Below are positions 1 to 6,355 of a DNA stretch of 8,728 nt, piece by piece. The notes under the pieces were generated by a model. It saw only the letters and a program-made list of their open reading frames with translations. It searched no databases and was not told the origin of the DNA. The position numbers were made by a program, and so were the translations under genes. The DNA comes from an uncultured Eubacterium sp. (GTDB lineage: Bacteria; Bacillota; Clostridia; Lachnospirales; Lachnospiraceae), in NCBI GenBank assembly GCA_910586445.1, contig CAJUHV010000106.1:1-8728 (forward strand). The letters are read 5' to 3'. The number at the start of each line of letters is the position of its first letter. Within the stretch, counting starts at the first letter, position 1.

Positions 1-53
1 TCCGCAAAGTGGGGAGTGCAGATCGCGGAAATGATTTTTCAAACACGCTCTAG
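1..53 (-). repeat. Left copy of terminal inverted repeat
   Basis: Read on the minus strand, this stretch aligns without gaps to 8676-8728 on the plus strand at 42 of 53 positions. The inner 20 bases, from CTAGAGCG to GAAAAAT, are identical. The outer part can fold: TCCGC at 1-5 pairs with GCGGA at 25-29. No protein reading is convincing. The copy stops exactly at the window edge, so its true outer limit is unknown. It is most simply a dispersed intergenic repeat (MITE- or REP-like). I do not recognise a named family with certainty. Confidence 0.75.
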
Positions 54-149
54 TATGTATAACGATAAAATCTGACAAAAAGATAGCCTGTATGCAGACT
101 TTCTTCATTTTTATTATCAGCTTTTCGCATCCGTATAAATAAGCGCAGA

Positions 150-193
150 AAATCCCGCACCATAAAACGGCCTGTCTTATGGCTGCGGGATTT
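150..193 (-). terminator. Long hairpin, probable terminator after the merR-type gene
   Basis: An inverted repeat of 16 pairs: AAATCCCGCA at 150-159 pairs with TGCGGGATTT at 184-193, then CCATAA at 160-165 pairs with TTATGG at 177-182, with C183 bulged and a loop of about 11 bases. On the minus strand the stem ends in GCGGGATTTT, a short T run. It lies about 90 bp past the stop of the upstream regulator gene. The palindrome also has T residues on the plus strand, so it could work in both directions. The short T run keeps confidence moderate. Confidence 0.55.
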
Positions 194-284
194 ATGAAAA
201 CATTCTGTCATAAATCTTATCTCTATTCTGCACACAGTTTTTAATCAGCTGTTGTACCGACAGAATCTATGCGCCGATGCCCGG

Positions 285-1019
285 CTATGCTCCACAGTAT
301 ACCTTAACTGCTTCAAATACAAACGCCGCTGTTCCCTCACCGCCGGCTTTGTCTATATTTGACGTAAAATCACCGCCGGCTGCATACATGCTGCCCAGCT
401 GGTACAGAATCTCATTCGTACATGTGTAATAATGCTCGGTAATAAAATCCTGCAGATTTTTTACCTGCTGCTGCACGGTATGATCCTCCGGCGGCAGCTT
501 ACTCATTTTTCCAAACTCCGTAAAAAGCTTCATCATCTGCATGCCCAAAACCTGATCCTCCTGACTCGTGCGTCCTTTCGATTTTTCTTCAAATTCCTGG
601 TATTGGGCGGTACTGCCCCAGGATGCTTTTGCCTGCGCGGCATATTCCTCTATTTTCTTCGTATCAAATGCTTTAAAATCCATAGTATCTACTCCCATCG
701 TCTTTATTCTGCGGGCAAGTCCGATCAGATTTTCAAGATGCTCCTTTTTTAATGTCAGCAGTGCAATCTGCTGCTCCAGCGCCTGATCTCTGTCAAAATC
801 CGGGCTGTTTATTACCGCCTTAATATCTTTCAAAGGAAATTCCAGCTCTCGAAATAATAAAATCTGCTGCAGGCGCTCCAAAGCTGTATCGTCATACAGC
901 CTGTATCCTGCCTTTGTATAACCCGCAGGATGCAGCAGGCCGATTTTATCATAGTACTGCAGGGTGCGTATACTCACTCCTGTCAGCCTGCTTACTTCGT
1001 TTACTGTCATCATAATCAT
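285..1019 (-). CDS. MerR family transcriptional regulator with TipAS effector-binding domain
   Basis: The 244-residue product is a cytoplasmic DNA-binding regulator. Residues about 5-75 form a MerR winged-helix domain: TVNEVSRLTGVSIRTLQYYD is the helix-turn-helix, followed by the KAGYRLYDD wing. Residues about 76-108 are a charged helix that would form the antiparallel dimer coiled coil. Residues about 125-244 match the TipAS type of ligand domain (KASWGSTAQY, then HYYTCTNEILYQLGSMYAAGGDF and FVFEAVKVYC). In TipAL and Mta this fold binds hydrophobic antibiotics or drugs; the ligand here is unknown. GAGGAGG at about 1025-1031 sits 5-6 nt before the first ATG; an internal ATG at residue 3 or 4 is also possible. 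The gene follows the glgCD terminator, has its own promoter and ends before a hairpin, so it is monocistronic. No efflux or resistance gene adjoins it in the window. Confidence 0.93.
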   Translation of the reverse strand: MIMMTVNEVSRLTGVSIRTLQYYDKIGLLHPAGYTKAGYRLYDDTALERLQQILLFRELEFPLKDIKAVINSPDFDRDQALEQQIALLTLKKEHLENLIGLARRIKTMGVDTMDFKAFDTKKIEEYAAQAKASWGSTAQYQEFEEKSKGRTSQEDQVLGMQMMKLFTEFGKMSKLPPEDHTVQQQVKNLQDFITEHYYTCTNEILYQLGSMYAAGGDFTSNIDKAGGEGTAAFVFEAVKVYCGA

Positions 1020-1091
1020 TCCAGCCTCCTCACAGTTTCATTGCCGCAAGACACTGCACTGCATTTTTCATGCGCGGTGCCTTGTGAGTAT

Positions 1092-1122
1092 ATCATAAAC
1101 TATGACGTAACGTAGGAGTCAA
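1092..1122 (-). promoter_or_regulatory. MerR-type promoter (19-bp spacer) with operator dyad
   Basis: On the minus strand TTGACT (1117-1122) and TATGAT (1092-1097) are separated by exactly 19 bp. This overlong spacer is the hallmark of promoters that MerR-family proteins activate by twisting DNA. The spacer holds ACGTTACGT flanked by imperfect dyad arms (ACT on the left, AGT on the right), resembling TipA-class operators. The start codon is about 70 nt downstream, so this is most likely autoregulation of the regulator at 285-1019. Confidence 0.8.
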
Positions 1123-1142
1123 TAGGGAAATTCTTTCTGCAC

Positions 1143-1177
1143 AAAAAAACTGCCAGCCCGCTTTCGCAGACTGGCAA
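1143..1177 (-). terminator. Intrinsic terminator of the glgC-glgD operon
   Basis: On the minus strand GCCAGTCTGC pairs with GCGGGCTGGC across a GAAA tetraloop (10 pairs, two of them G-U, extendable by two more), followed at once by AG and seven T residues (1143-1149). It lies about 125 bp past the glgD stop, beyond the tandem repeat array. It separates the glg operon from the MerR-type gene promoter that begins about 20 bp further on. Confidence 0.92.
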
Positions 1178-1206
1178 GCCTTCTTTCATTATATATCCAG
1201 CTGTCT

Positions 1207-1314
1207 TTACTAAACAGCCTGTTTCTATTAAACAGCCTGCTTCTATTAAACACTCTGTCTCTATTAAACAGCCTGTCTCTATTAAACAGCCTGTCTCTAT
1301 TAAACAACCTGTCT
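1207..1314 (-). repeat. 18-bp tandem repeat array spanning the glgD stop codon
   Basis: Six consecutive 18-bp units of AGACAGGCTGTTTAATAG (minus strand). The first (1297-1314) holds the last four codons and the stop of glgD itself. The units at 1279-1296 and 1261-1278 are identical. Those at 1243-1260, 1225-1242 and 1207-1224 carry progressively more changes, and 1189-1206 may be a decayed seventh copy (11/18). Since 18 is a multiple of three, each unit places TAA TAG in the glgD frame, giving a series of paired stops. The array lies between glgD and its terminator, so it is transcribed. Confidence 0.93.
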
Positions 1315-2442
1315 CTTTGCTACAAAGACTGGGAAAGAATCCGTTCCTTTCAGCTCCTTGCCTTCCGAAATCGTCACTTTCTTATCTGTAATAATATATT
1401 CTGCCTCAACGCCCGGCTCGATAACCGTATCCTGCATAAGGATAGAATTCTTCACCTTTGCGCCCTTGCCGATCTTGACACCCCTGAAGAGTATGCAGTT
1501 TTCTACTTCGCCCTCGATCATGCAGCCGTCTGCTACCATTACATTTTTTGCAGAAGCGCCGCTGATATAACGCGTAGGATTATCGTCACGGATCTTTGTA
1601 TAAATCGGGTTTCTGTCAAATAATGCTTCAAGGTTTGCATTATCCAAAAGCTTCATATTCTCATCGAAGTAGCTCTTTAAGCCGCTGATACGTGCAGCAT
1701 ATTCCTGATATTCATATCCGCATACTTTCAGTGTATTCAGCTGCGGCACTAAAATGTCGCGCTCTAAATATACGCCGCCGCCGATAAATGCCTCGTTGAT
1801 CAGCCTGATCAAAAGCTCTCTTTCAAATACAAGGATATTCATGGAGAGATTCTTAACGCCCTTCTCCTGTTCATTGATATGAATCTTCTTTACACGGTTA
1901 TCTTCCAGATCAAATGTATAGTACATAGCCTTATGTAAATCATCCGATGCCAGAATGCCTGCAGGCAGTTCTTCTTTCGTATATGCTACTGTTACGTCTG
2001 CTTCACTTTGGATATGCGCATCAACAAGAGCGCGGAAATCAAAGTTAAATGCAATATTTGCATCAGACATTACAACATATTTTTCTTTCTGGGATTTCAA
2101 AAATCCAAGTATGCTGGCTAACATGCCGATTTTACCGCCGTAAATGCCCATGTTTTTCTGAGCAAACGGAGGGAATATATTTAAACCTCCATTTTTACGT
2201 GTCAAGTCCCATTCACGGCCTGAGCCTAAATGGTCTAACAGTGAAAAATAGTTTTCGCGTACTAATACTGTAATATTGTCAATTCCGCAGTTTACCATGC
2301 TGGATAATACGAAGTCAATCATTCGGTAACGGCTTGCAAACGGGATCGAAGCCATCAGACGTTCACTGGTCAATTCTGACACTAATTCATCATAAACATT
2401 TGGGAAAATAATGCCCAGTACGTTTGTATTGGTATTTATCAT
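1300..2442 (-). CDS. glgD: GlgD, regulatory (catalytically degenerate) subunit of glucose-1-phosphate adenylyltransferase
   Basis: The 380-residue product is a paralogue of GlgC and, in Gram-positive bacteria such as Geobacillus, forms a hetero-oligomer with GlgC that raises ADP-glucose pyrophosphorylase activity. The nucleotidyltransferase fold is retained: RYRMIDFVLSS at 38-48 parallels KYRIIDFPLSN of GlgC. The catalytic elements are gone. The glycine-rich GGxGxRL signature is replaced by a sequence around PNVYDELVSE (14-23), and the SGDQ aspartate motif of GlgC is replaced by MSDANIAF. The C-terminal 100 residues are left-handed beta-helix hexapeptide repeats (ENCILFRGVKIGKGAKVKNS). The ATG overlaps the glgC stop as ATGA, so translation is probably coupled; a weak purine stretch (AAGGATGG) lies upstream. 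The last codons form part of an 18-bp tandem repeat. Length is normal for GlgD. Confidence 0.95.
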   Translation of the reverse strand: MINTNTNVLGIIFPNVYDELVSELTSERLMASIPFASRYRMIDFVLSSMVNCGIDNITVLVRENYFSLLDHLGSGREWDLTRKNGGLNIFPPFAQKNMGIYGGKIGMLASILGFLKSQKEKYVVMSDANIAFNFDFRALVDAHIQSEADVTVAYTKEELPAGILASDDLHKAMYYTFDLEDNRVKKIHINEQEKGVKNLSMNILVFERELLIRLINEAFIGGGVYLERDILVPQLNTLKVCGYEYQEYAARISGLKSYFDENMKLLDNANLEALFDRNPIYTKIRDDNPTRYISGASAKNVMVADGCMIEGEVENCILFRGVKIGKGAKVKNSILMQDTVIEPGVEAEYIITDKKVTISEGKELKGTDSFPVFVAKRQVV

Positions 2443-3644
2443 TGTTTATCACCATCCTTTACATTATCGCTGACCATAGCATTTGGCCCGATTACCGCAT
2501 TGTCACCGACATAAACGCCTGAGCCGACTGTAGCTACGCCTGCTTCGTCGCCTTCCGGCATCTGTCCTACCACTGCGTTATTTCCGATTACTACATTTTC
2601 TGCTATGATGCAGTGTTTTACTTTCGCACCGGATTTGATGATTGTGCCGCCCATAACAACCGCATCTTCTACTTCTGCGCCTTCTTCCACCTTTACGCCT
2701 GCGAATAAAATCGAATGCTTTACGCTGCCGGATATATTACATCCGTCTGTAATCATGGAGTTATCCACGCTTGCACCTGCATTGATCTTATGACCCGTCA
2801 TACCGCTGTTTCGGCTGAAAATCTTCCACTGTTCATCGAACAGGTTGATTCCGCTGTGCTCTGGGTCGAGTACTTCCATGTTTGCTTCCCAAAGAGATGA
2901 AATCGTTCCAACATCTTTCCAGTAACCATTGAAATGATATGCATACATCTTGCGCTCATCTTTTAACAGATTTGGAATAATGTTATTGCCAAAGTCATTT
3001 TCGGAATTCGGATCTTCTTCATCTTCTACCAGATATTTACGCAGAATATCCCAGTTAAATATGTAAATACCCATAGATGCGAGATTCGACTTTGGATTCT
3101 TCGGTTTTTCTTGGAATTCTGTAATCTTATCATTTTCATCTGCCACCATAAGCCCAAATCTTGGAGCTTCTTCCCAAGGCACTTCCATAACAGCCACGCT
3201 GAACTCTGCGCCTTTTTCCTTATGGAACCTGAGGAAATCGCTGTAGTCCTGCTTGCAGATCTGATCGCCGGAAAGAATGATCACATATTCCGGATCATAA
3301 CGGTCAATAAATGAAATATTCTGATAAATTGCATTTGCCGTGCCCTTGTACCAGTCAGATCCAGAAGCCTGCTGATATGGCGGGAGCACATGCACACCGC
3401 CGTAAAGACGGTCAAGATCCCATGGCTGTCCGTTTCCAATATACTCATTTAATACTAACGGCTGGTACTGAGTCAAGATACCTACCGTGTCAATTCCTGA
3501 GTTAACGCAGTTTGACAGCGGAAAATCGATAATACGATATTTGCCGCCAAATGGAACTGCAGGTTTTGCCAGCTTCTGGGTCAGTGCATAAAGACGTGAA
3601 CCCTGTCCACCGGCAAGAAGCATAGCAATCATTTCCTTACCCAT
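2439..3644 (-). CDS. glgC: GlgC, glucose-1-phosphate adenylyltransferase catalytic subunit
   Basis: The enzyme makes ADP-glucose and pyrophosphate from ATP and glucose 1-phosphate, the committed step of bacterial glycogen synthesis, in the cytoplasm. The 401-residue product carries the full motif set: the GGQGSRL pyrophosphorylase signature at 12-18, KPAVPFGGKYRIIDF at 27-41, the WYKGTANA segment at 98-105, SGDQ with the catalytic aspartate at 127, and FQEKP at 177-181 for glucose 1-phosphate binding. The C-terminal third is a left-handed beta-helix of hexapeptide repeats used for allostery and oligomerisation. AAGGAG (3652-3657) lies 7 nt before the ATG. It is the first gene of a two-gene operon with glgD (4-bp overlap). 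No glgA, glgB or glgP is in the window, so the rest of the pathway must lie elsewhere. Confidence 0.97.
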   Translation of the reverse strand: MGKEMIAMLLAGGQGSRLYALTQKLAKPAVPFGGKYRIIDFPLSNCVNSGIDTVGILTQYQPLVLNEYIGNGQPWDLDRLYGGVHVLPPYQQASGSDWYKGTANAIYQNISFIDRYDPEYVIILSGDQICKQDYSDFLRFHKEKGAEFSVAVMEVPWEEAPRFGLMVADENDKITEFQEKPKNPKSNLASMGIYIFNWDILRKYLVEDEEDPNSENDFGNNIIPNLLKDERKMYAYHFNGYWKDVGTISSLWEANMEVLDPEHSGINLFDEQWKIFSRNSGMTGHKINAGASVDNSMITDGCNISGSVKHSILFAGVKVEEGAEVEDAVVMGGTIIKSGAKVKHCIIAENVVIGNNAVVGQMPEGDEAGVATVGSGVYVGDNAVIGPNAMVSDNVKDGDKQ

Positions 3645-3739
3645 TTTTTGTCTCCTTTTCCTCTTCCTATTAATCTTGGTCTTCGAAGCAGGACGTTTTG
3701 ATTATTGTTCTGCATGCGTCCACACTTCCAATTGTTATC

Positions 3740-3768
3740 ATTGTACAGTATTATTGATTTTTTGTAAA
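3740..3768 (-). promoter_or_regulatory. Sigma-A promoter of the glgC-glgD operon
   Basis: On the minus strand TTTACA (3763-3768) is followed after exactly 17 bp by TACAAT (3740-3745). The DNA upstream of the -35 (about 3769-3840) is very AT-rich, with A and T tracts that could act as an UP element or a bend. The inferred transcript start near 3733 gives a leader of about 90 nt before the glgC ATG. I see no catabolite-response (cre) box in or next to it. Confidence 0.7.
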
Positions 3769-3884
3769 TAAATCCTTGCAATTTTACTAAAAATATATGA
3801 AAAAATTTTTGTTTGATTACATATATATTCTGATACGTAATAATTTATGTACCTAAACTATATCTGCATATATAATCATAAAAC

Positions 3885-3904
3885 CATTTAAAAGATTTTA
3901 AATG
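3885..3904. promoter_or_regulatory. 20-bp palindrome, possible operator
   Basis: CATTTAAAA at 3885-3893 and TTTTAAATG at 3896-3904 are perfect inverted arms around a GA centre. The dyad lies about 117 bp upstream of the -35 of glgC and 170 bp downstream of the ATPase gene stop. It has no following T run, so it is not a terminator. A protein-binding site is possible but nothing identifies the protein, and AT-rich DNA favours chance palindromes. Confidence 0.35.
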
Positions 3905-4035
3905 TTCTGTTGTATTGATTCTTTGGACTATCCCATTAAAATACAATTCTGTCGCTACATGTTTCCACCTCATATATATCAGCAACCCGGCTGCATCCGA
4001 AATTCATATATGAAAGCCATACAGGCAGTACTTTT

Positions 4036-4056
4036 AAAAAAGATTTCTCATCTTCC
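4036..4056 (-). terminator. Weak terminator-like hairpin after the ATPase gene
   Basis: On the minus strand GGAAGAT and ATCTTTT flank a GAGAA loop. There are five Watson-Crick pairs, with two G-U pairs at the base, and the stem leads into a run of T residues (4036-4041). It lies about 20 bp past the ATPase gene stop, the right place for an operon terminator, but the stem is short and AU-rich. Confidence 0.4.
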
Positions 4057-4075
4057 AGCAAAAAATAAAAATTCA

Positions 4076-5191
4076 TCAAATCTTCCCCTCAAACTCCCAT
4101 CGGTTCATTAAATTAAAATAAGCATCATGCTGGCTATGTCCAATTCCATAATCAAAACTGTCACAATTTTTTATTATCTCTTCATCCCGGTCAATAATTC
4201 TCCATTTAGCTTTATCAATCGCATTAATAATCTTAGGATGATGACTGGTTATAATAAATTGAAGATCTACACGTTCTGTCAGCATCAGTTCTGAAAGTAA
4301 ATCAATGCAGTTGGCACCCAATCCATTTTCAAACTCATCTATGAGCACAAGAGAATCTTCTGACATTGTATACAATTCAACAATATAGTATATCGTTTTC
4401 AGCATTCCATTTGAAATATCTTGCTGCATCAGCTTTTTCCCGTACACCTGTATAGACACCAGATATAAATCCCTCGCATTATCTTCTTCCACATCGATAT
4501 CTTCAATCTCGACAAAAAGCATTTTGACAGCTTCAAATATTTTGATATATAAATCCTTGTAGTATTTTTTGGCTATATAAAGTTTTACTGCTGCCGGAAG
4601 ATGGCTGAATGCCTTAAATCCTAAATTCTCTTCATTCCTGATCACATCCACCACTTTAGCTCTCACACGGCTAAAAGTTTCTCTGCTGATTCCTCCTCTG
4701 ACTGCCAGTTCAATTTCAACGGAATATAATTTACGTATACCGGATATAAGCATCTCAAAGTTATCATTTTCTGAATATTGTAAAATTAAGCTTTCATCTT
4801 TTTTGGGCTGCGGCACTCTATCATACCCAATTACAGCTATTTTCCCATTTTTTCTTTCAAAAAATTCTCTTCCATTGCATAAAAGCTTTTCATAGACAAA
4901 TTCATATCTGCCTGCTTCATTTATAATCAGTTCCTCATCATAGGTCTTATTTATTTCATAAAACCACTCGTATTTATCCTTTCCGATCAATATTCCTATT
5001 CCCACACGATATGGACACAAGATTACGTCCTTATCAACCGCGAGATTCAATGAATATTCTATAGCATTAAGAACCTGTGTTTTTCCTGCTCCTGATAAAC
5101 CTACCAACAGAGTTACATCCTTATTAAAGTTAATCCTTTCTATTTTAAGACCCGTTTTCAAATTTTCAAATTCAATCCACTCTACCCTCAC
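4076..5191 (-). CDS. ABC-type AAA family ATPase (AAA_15/AAA_21-like), function unknown
   Basis: A 371-residue soluble ATPase of the RecF/SMC/OLD-like ABC class. It starts with the usual beta-strand and 'ENLKTG' region, then has Walker A GLSGAGKT at 31-38, a signature-like ISNGM at 259-263, Walker B with LVLIDEFENG (D285, E286), and a switch histidine in TSHHP (H317). The middle is helical and short, with no Toprim, nuclease or membrane domain, so any effector would have to be a partner protein. The start is GTG, 8 nt after AAAGGG; a nearby ATG at 5193-5195 is out of frame. The gene follows the phosphoesterase by 27 bp, so co-transcription is likely. It is clearly more AT-rich than that gene: 17/60 GC at 4501-4560 against 36/60 at 5401-5460, suggesting a separate origin. 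Relatives occur in toxin-antitoxin-like and phage-defence loci, but the sequence does not prove that role here. Confidence 0.85.
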   Translation of the reverse strand: MRVEWIEFENLKTGLKIERINFNKDVTLLVGLSGAGKTQVLNAIEYSLNLAVDKDVILCPYRVGIGILIGKDKYEWFYEINKTYDEELIINEAGRYEFVYEKLLCNGREFFERKNGKIAVIGYDRVPQPKKDESLILQYSENDNFEMLISGIRKLYSVEIELAVRGGISRETFSRVRAKVVDVIRNEENLGFKAFSHLPAAVKLYIAKKYYKDLYIKIFEAVKMLFVEIEDIDVEEDNARDLYLVSIQVYGKKLMQQDISNGMLKTIYYIVELYTMSEDSLVLIDEFENGLGANCIDLLSELMLTERVDLQFIITSHHPKIINAIDKAKWRIIDRDEEIIKNCDSFDYGIGHSQHDAYFNLMNRWEFEGKI

Positions 5192-5218
5192 GCATTTTAC
5201 CCTTTCACTTCTTAATCT

Positions 5219-6175
5219 CTATTTCTGCCCGCTATCCGGTACCAGCCGGACCCGCACCGCATCTCCATAATAACCTGCCCCTGTCACAATCTGATCTGTC
5301 TTTTCATTCAGCATATTCCGGTTATAAAAATGAATATGTCCCGCAAATACAGCAGCCACCGCGCTTTCCTTAGAAAACACTGCATCCAGCAGCCTCTGCG
5401 TCGTCTTATCCGGCCTGCAGGCTGTCTCTCCGATCAGCACACGGCATCTGCCCTTGTCAGACAGTCCCCACACCTCATTTGAACGCTTCTCCAGCTCGGA
5501 TTCCTTATACTGCGGCTGCAGCGGCACATGCATAACCAGGATAACCGGCTTCTCACCTTTTATATATGGCAGCAGCGCTTTTACGGCGCTCCCGGAAAAC
5601 TGATTGTTTTTATCATTGATTCCCGCCACAATCAGGTCATCATATTCATATAGAACATACTGCCCGCTTGTGCCTGTCAGATTTTGAAGGCGCGGAAAAT
5701 AATCTCTATATGCCTTTTTCGAATAATATTCACTTCCATATTCAAAGTCATGATTTCCAGTCACATACAGATACGGCATATCCAGCCGGGCCGCCTGCTC
5801 CTGCACAAAATCAATCGACGCATGCATCGCAGAATCTGTAATATCTCCTGCAAATATCGTCAAATCCGCTTCTCCCTTAACCGATTCTGTAATCAGATTT
5901 TGAAACGTACGCACTGCCGACTTTCCACTTTCCTGCTCAAAAGCCTCCCTGCGCCTGTCTGCCTTTTCCATCAGCTCCTCATCACGCTGATCGCAGAGGC
6001 TGATATGTGTATCTGCAATTAGAAAAAACTCGTATTCCCGCCGGAGGCCGGAAACAAAAAGCTCCTCTTCCTGCACCTGTATACTTCCTGTACGGTCTGC
6101 CATTTTGGCGGCAGCTGCAAGGCAAAGCAGGCTGCATGCCACTAAAACGGCCTGTATCAATTTCTTATAACCCAT
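5219..6175 (-). CDS. Calcineurin-like metallophosphoesterase, exported or membrane-anchored
   Basis: A 318-residue phosphoesterase with the complete dinuclear-metal motif set in order: DTH at 55-57, GDITD at 110-114, GNHD at 140-143, the MH histidine at 216, and GHIH at 279-282. The N-terminus (KK, then a hydrophobic run of about 18 residues, then AAAAK) is a signal peptide or single anchor, so the enzyme should face outside the membrane. There is no clear lipobox. The substrate cannot be read from the sequence; relatives cleave phosphodiesters, phosphoproteins or nucleotides. AAGGAG lies 8 nt before the ATG. The segment before GDITD (about 61-105) is charged and helical. It is probably the first gene of a two-gene unit with the ATPase. 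No convincing promoter was found in the 180 bp upstream. Confidence 0.9.
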   Translation of the reverse strand: MGYKKLIQAVLVACSLLCLAAAAKMADRTGSIQVQEEELFVSGLRREYEFFLIADTHISLCDQRDEELMEKADRRREAFEQESGKSAVRTFQNLITESVKGEADLTIFAGDITDSAMHASIDFVQEQAARLDMPYLYVTGNHDFEYGSEYYSKKAYRDYFPRLQNLTGTSGQYVLYEYDDLIVAGINDKNNQFSGSAVKALLPYIKGEKPVILVMHVPLQPQYKESELEKRSNEVWGLSDKGRCRVLIGETACRPDKTTQRLLDAVFSKESAVAAVFAGHIHFYNRNMLNEKTDQIVTGAGYYGDAVRVRLVPDSGQK

Positions 6176-6277
6176 AAAACGGCTCCTTTATCCAGTTAAA
6201 TCTTATTCCATCAATTCTCATCTGACCTATGCTGATCTGAAATCATTCCTGCCAACTGCACGCTCCATTTTAAGCTT

Positions 6278-6298
6278 CTTGGACTACTAATGTCCAAG
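6278..6298. promoter_or_regulatory. Inverted repeat between the DUF1703 and phosphoesterase genes
   Basis: CTTGGAC (6278-6284) and GTCCAAG (6292-6298) are perfect 7-bp arms around a 7-bp spacer, with an eighth pair possible outside. It lies 57 bp past the DUF1703 gene stop and about 100 bp before the phosphoesterase start. No T run follows on either strand, so an operator or RNA stem-loop is more likely than a terminator. On the minus strand TTGGAC, 19 bp and TAAAAT make a poor promoter match here. Confidence 0.35.
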
Positions 6299-6355
6299 AT
6301 AATGCGGTATATCTGCCACTCATTCAGCAAACGCACTACATAGTCCAATCCACTC

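Larger units (their letters stand above)
3645..4075. other. 431-bp AT-rich intergenic region upstream of glgC
   Basis: No gene is supported here. From left to right it holds the glgC ribosome binding site and leader (3645-3733), the glgC promoter (3740-3768), an AT-rich tract (3769-3884), a 20-bp palindrome (3885-3904), about 130 bp without visible structure, and a weak terminator-like hairpin after the ATPase gene (4036-4056). An open frame on the plus strand (3902-4111) has no ribosome binding site, runs into the antisense of the ATPase gene, and has no family resemblance I can see. Confidence 0.7.

Noticed and set aside
163..175. A 13-bp direct match (taaaacggcctgt) to 6143-6155
   Set aside because: About one such match is expected by chance in a window of this size, and one copy lies inside the phosphoesterase coding sequence.
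50..235. A 61-residue minus-strand open frame at the left end
   Set aside because: It contains the long palindrome at 150-193, lacks a ribosome binding site and resembles no family; its stop falls in the terminal repeat.
1024..1074. Possible 13-residue leader peptide (MKNAVQC...) upstream of the MerR-type gene, ending in its ribosome binding site
   Set aside because: No ribosome binding site or regulatory amino acid run supports it; a short open frame in a 65-nt leader is expected by chance.
1119..1307. A 62-residue minus-strand open frame with LFNRDR repeats
   Set aside because: It arises from the 18-bp tandem repeats read in another frame, begins at a TTG inside glgD without its own ribosome binding site, and runs straight through the terminator hairpin.
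3922..3930. ttggactat shared in inverted form with 6341-6349, with a shorter version at 6279-6286
   Set aside because: Only 8-9 bp, with no extended similarity around the copies.
3902..4111. A 69-residue plus-strand open frame between glgC and the ATPase gene
   Set aside because: No ribosome binding site or promoter, no family resemblance, and it overlaps the antisense of the ATPase gene end.
4076..6175. Septu-, Gabija- or Retron-type defence system
   Set aside because: The ATPase lacks an adjacent HNH, helicase, Toprim or reverse-transcriptase partner; its neighbour is an exported phosphoesterase with no known link to those systems.
6176..6355. Promoter for the phosphoesterase gene
   Set aside because: Only poor pairings such as TTGGAC with TAAAAT at 19 bp were found; not strong enough to annotate separately.
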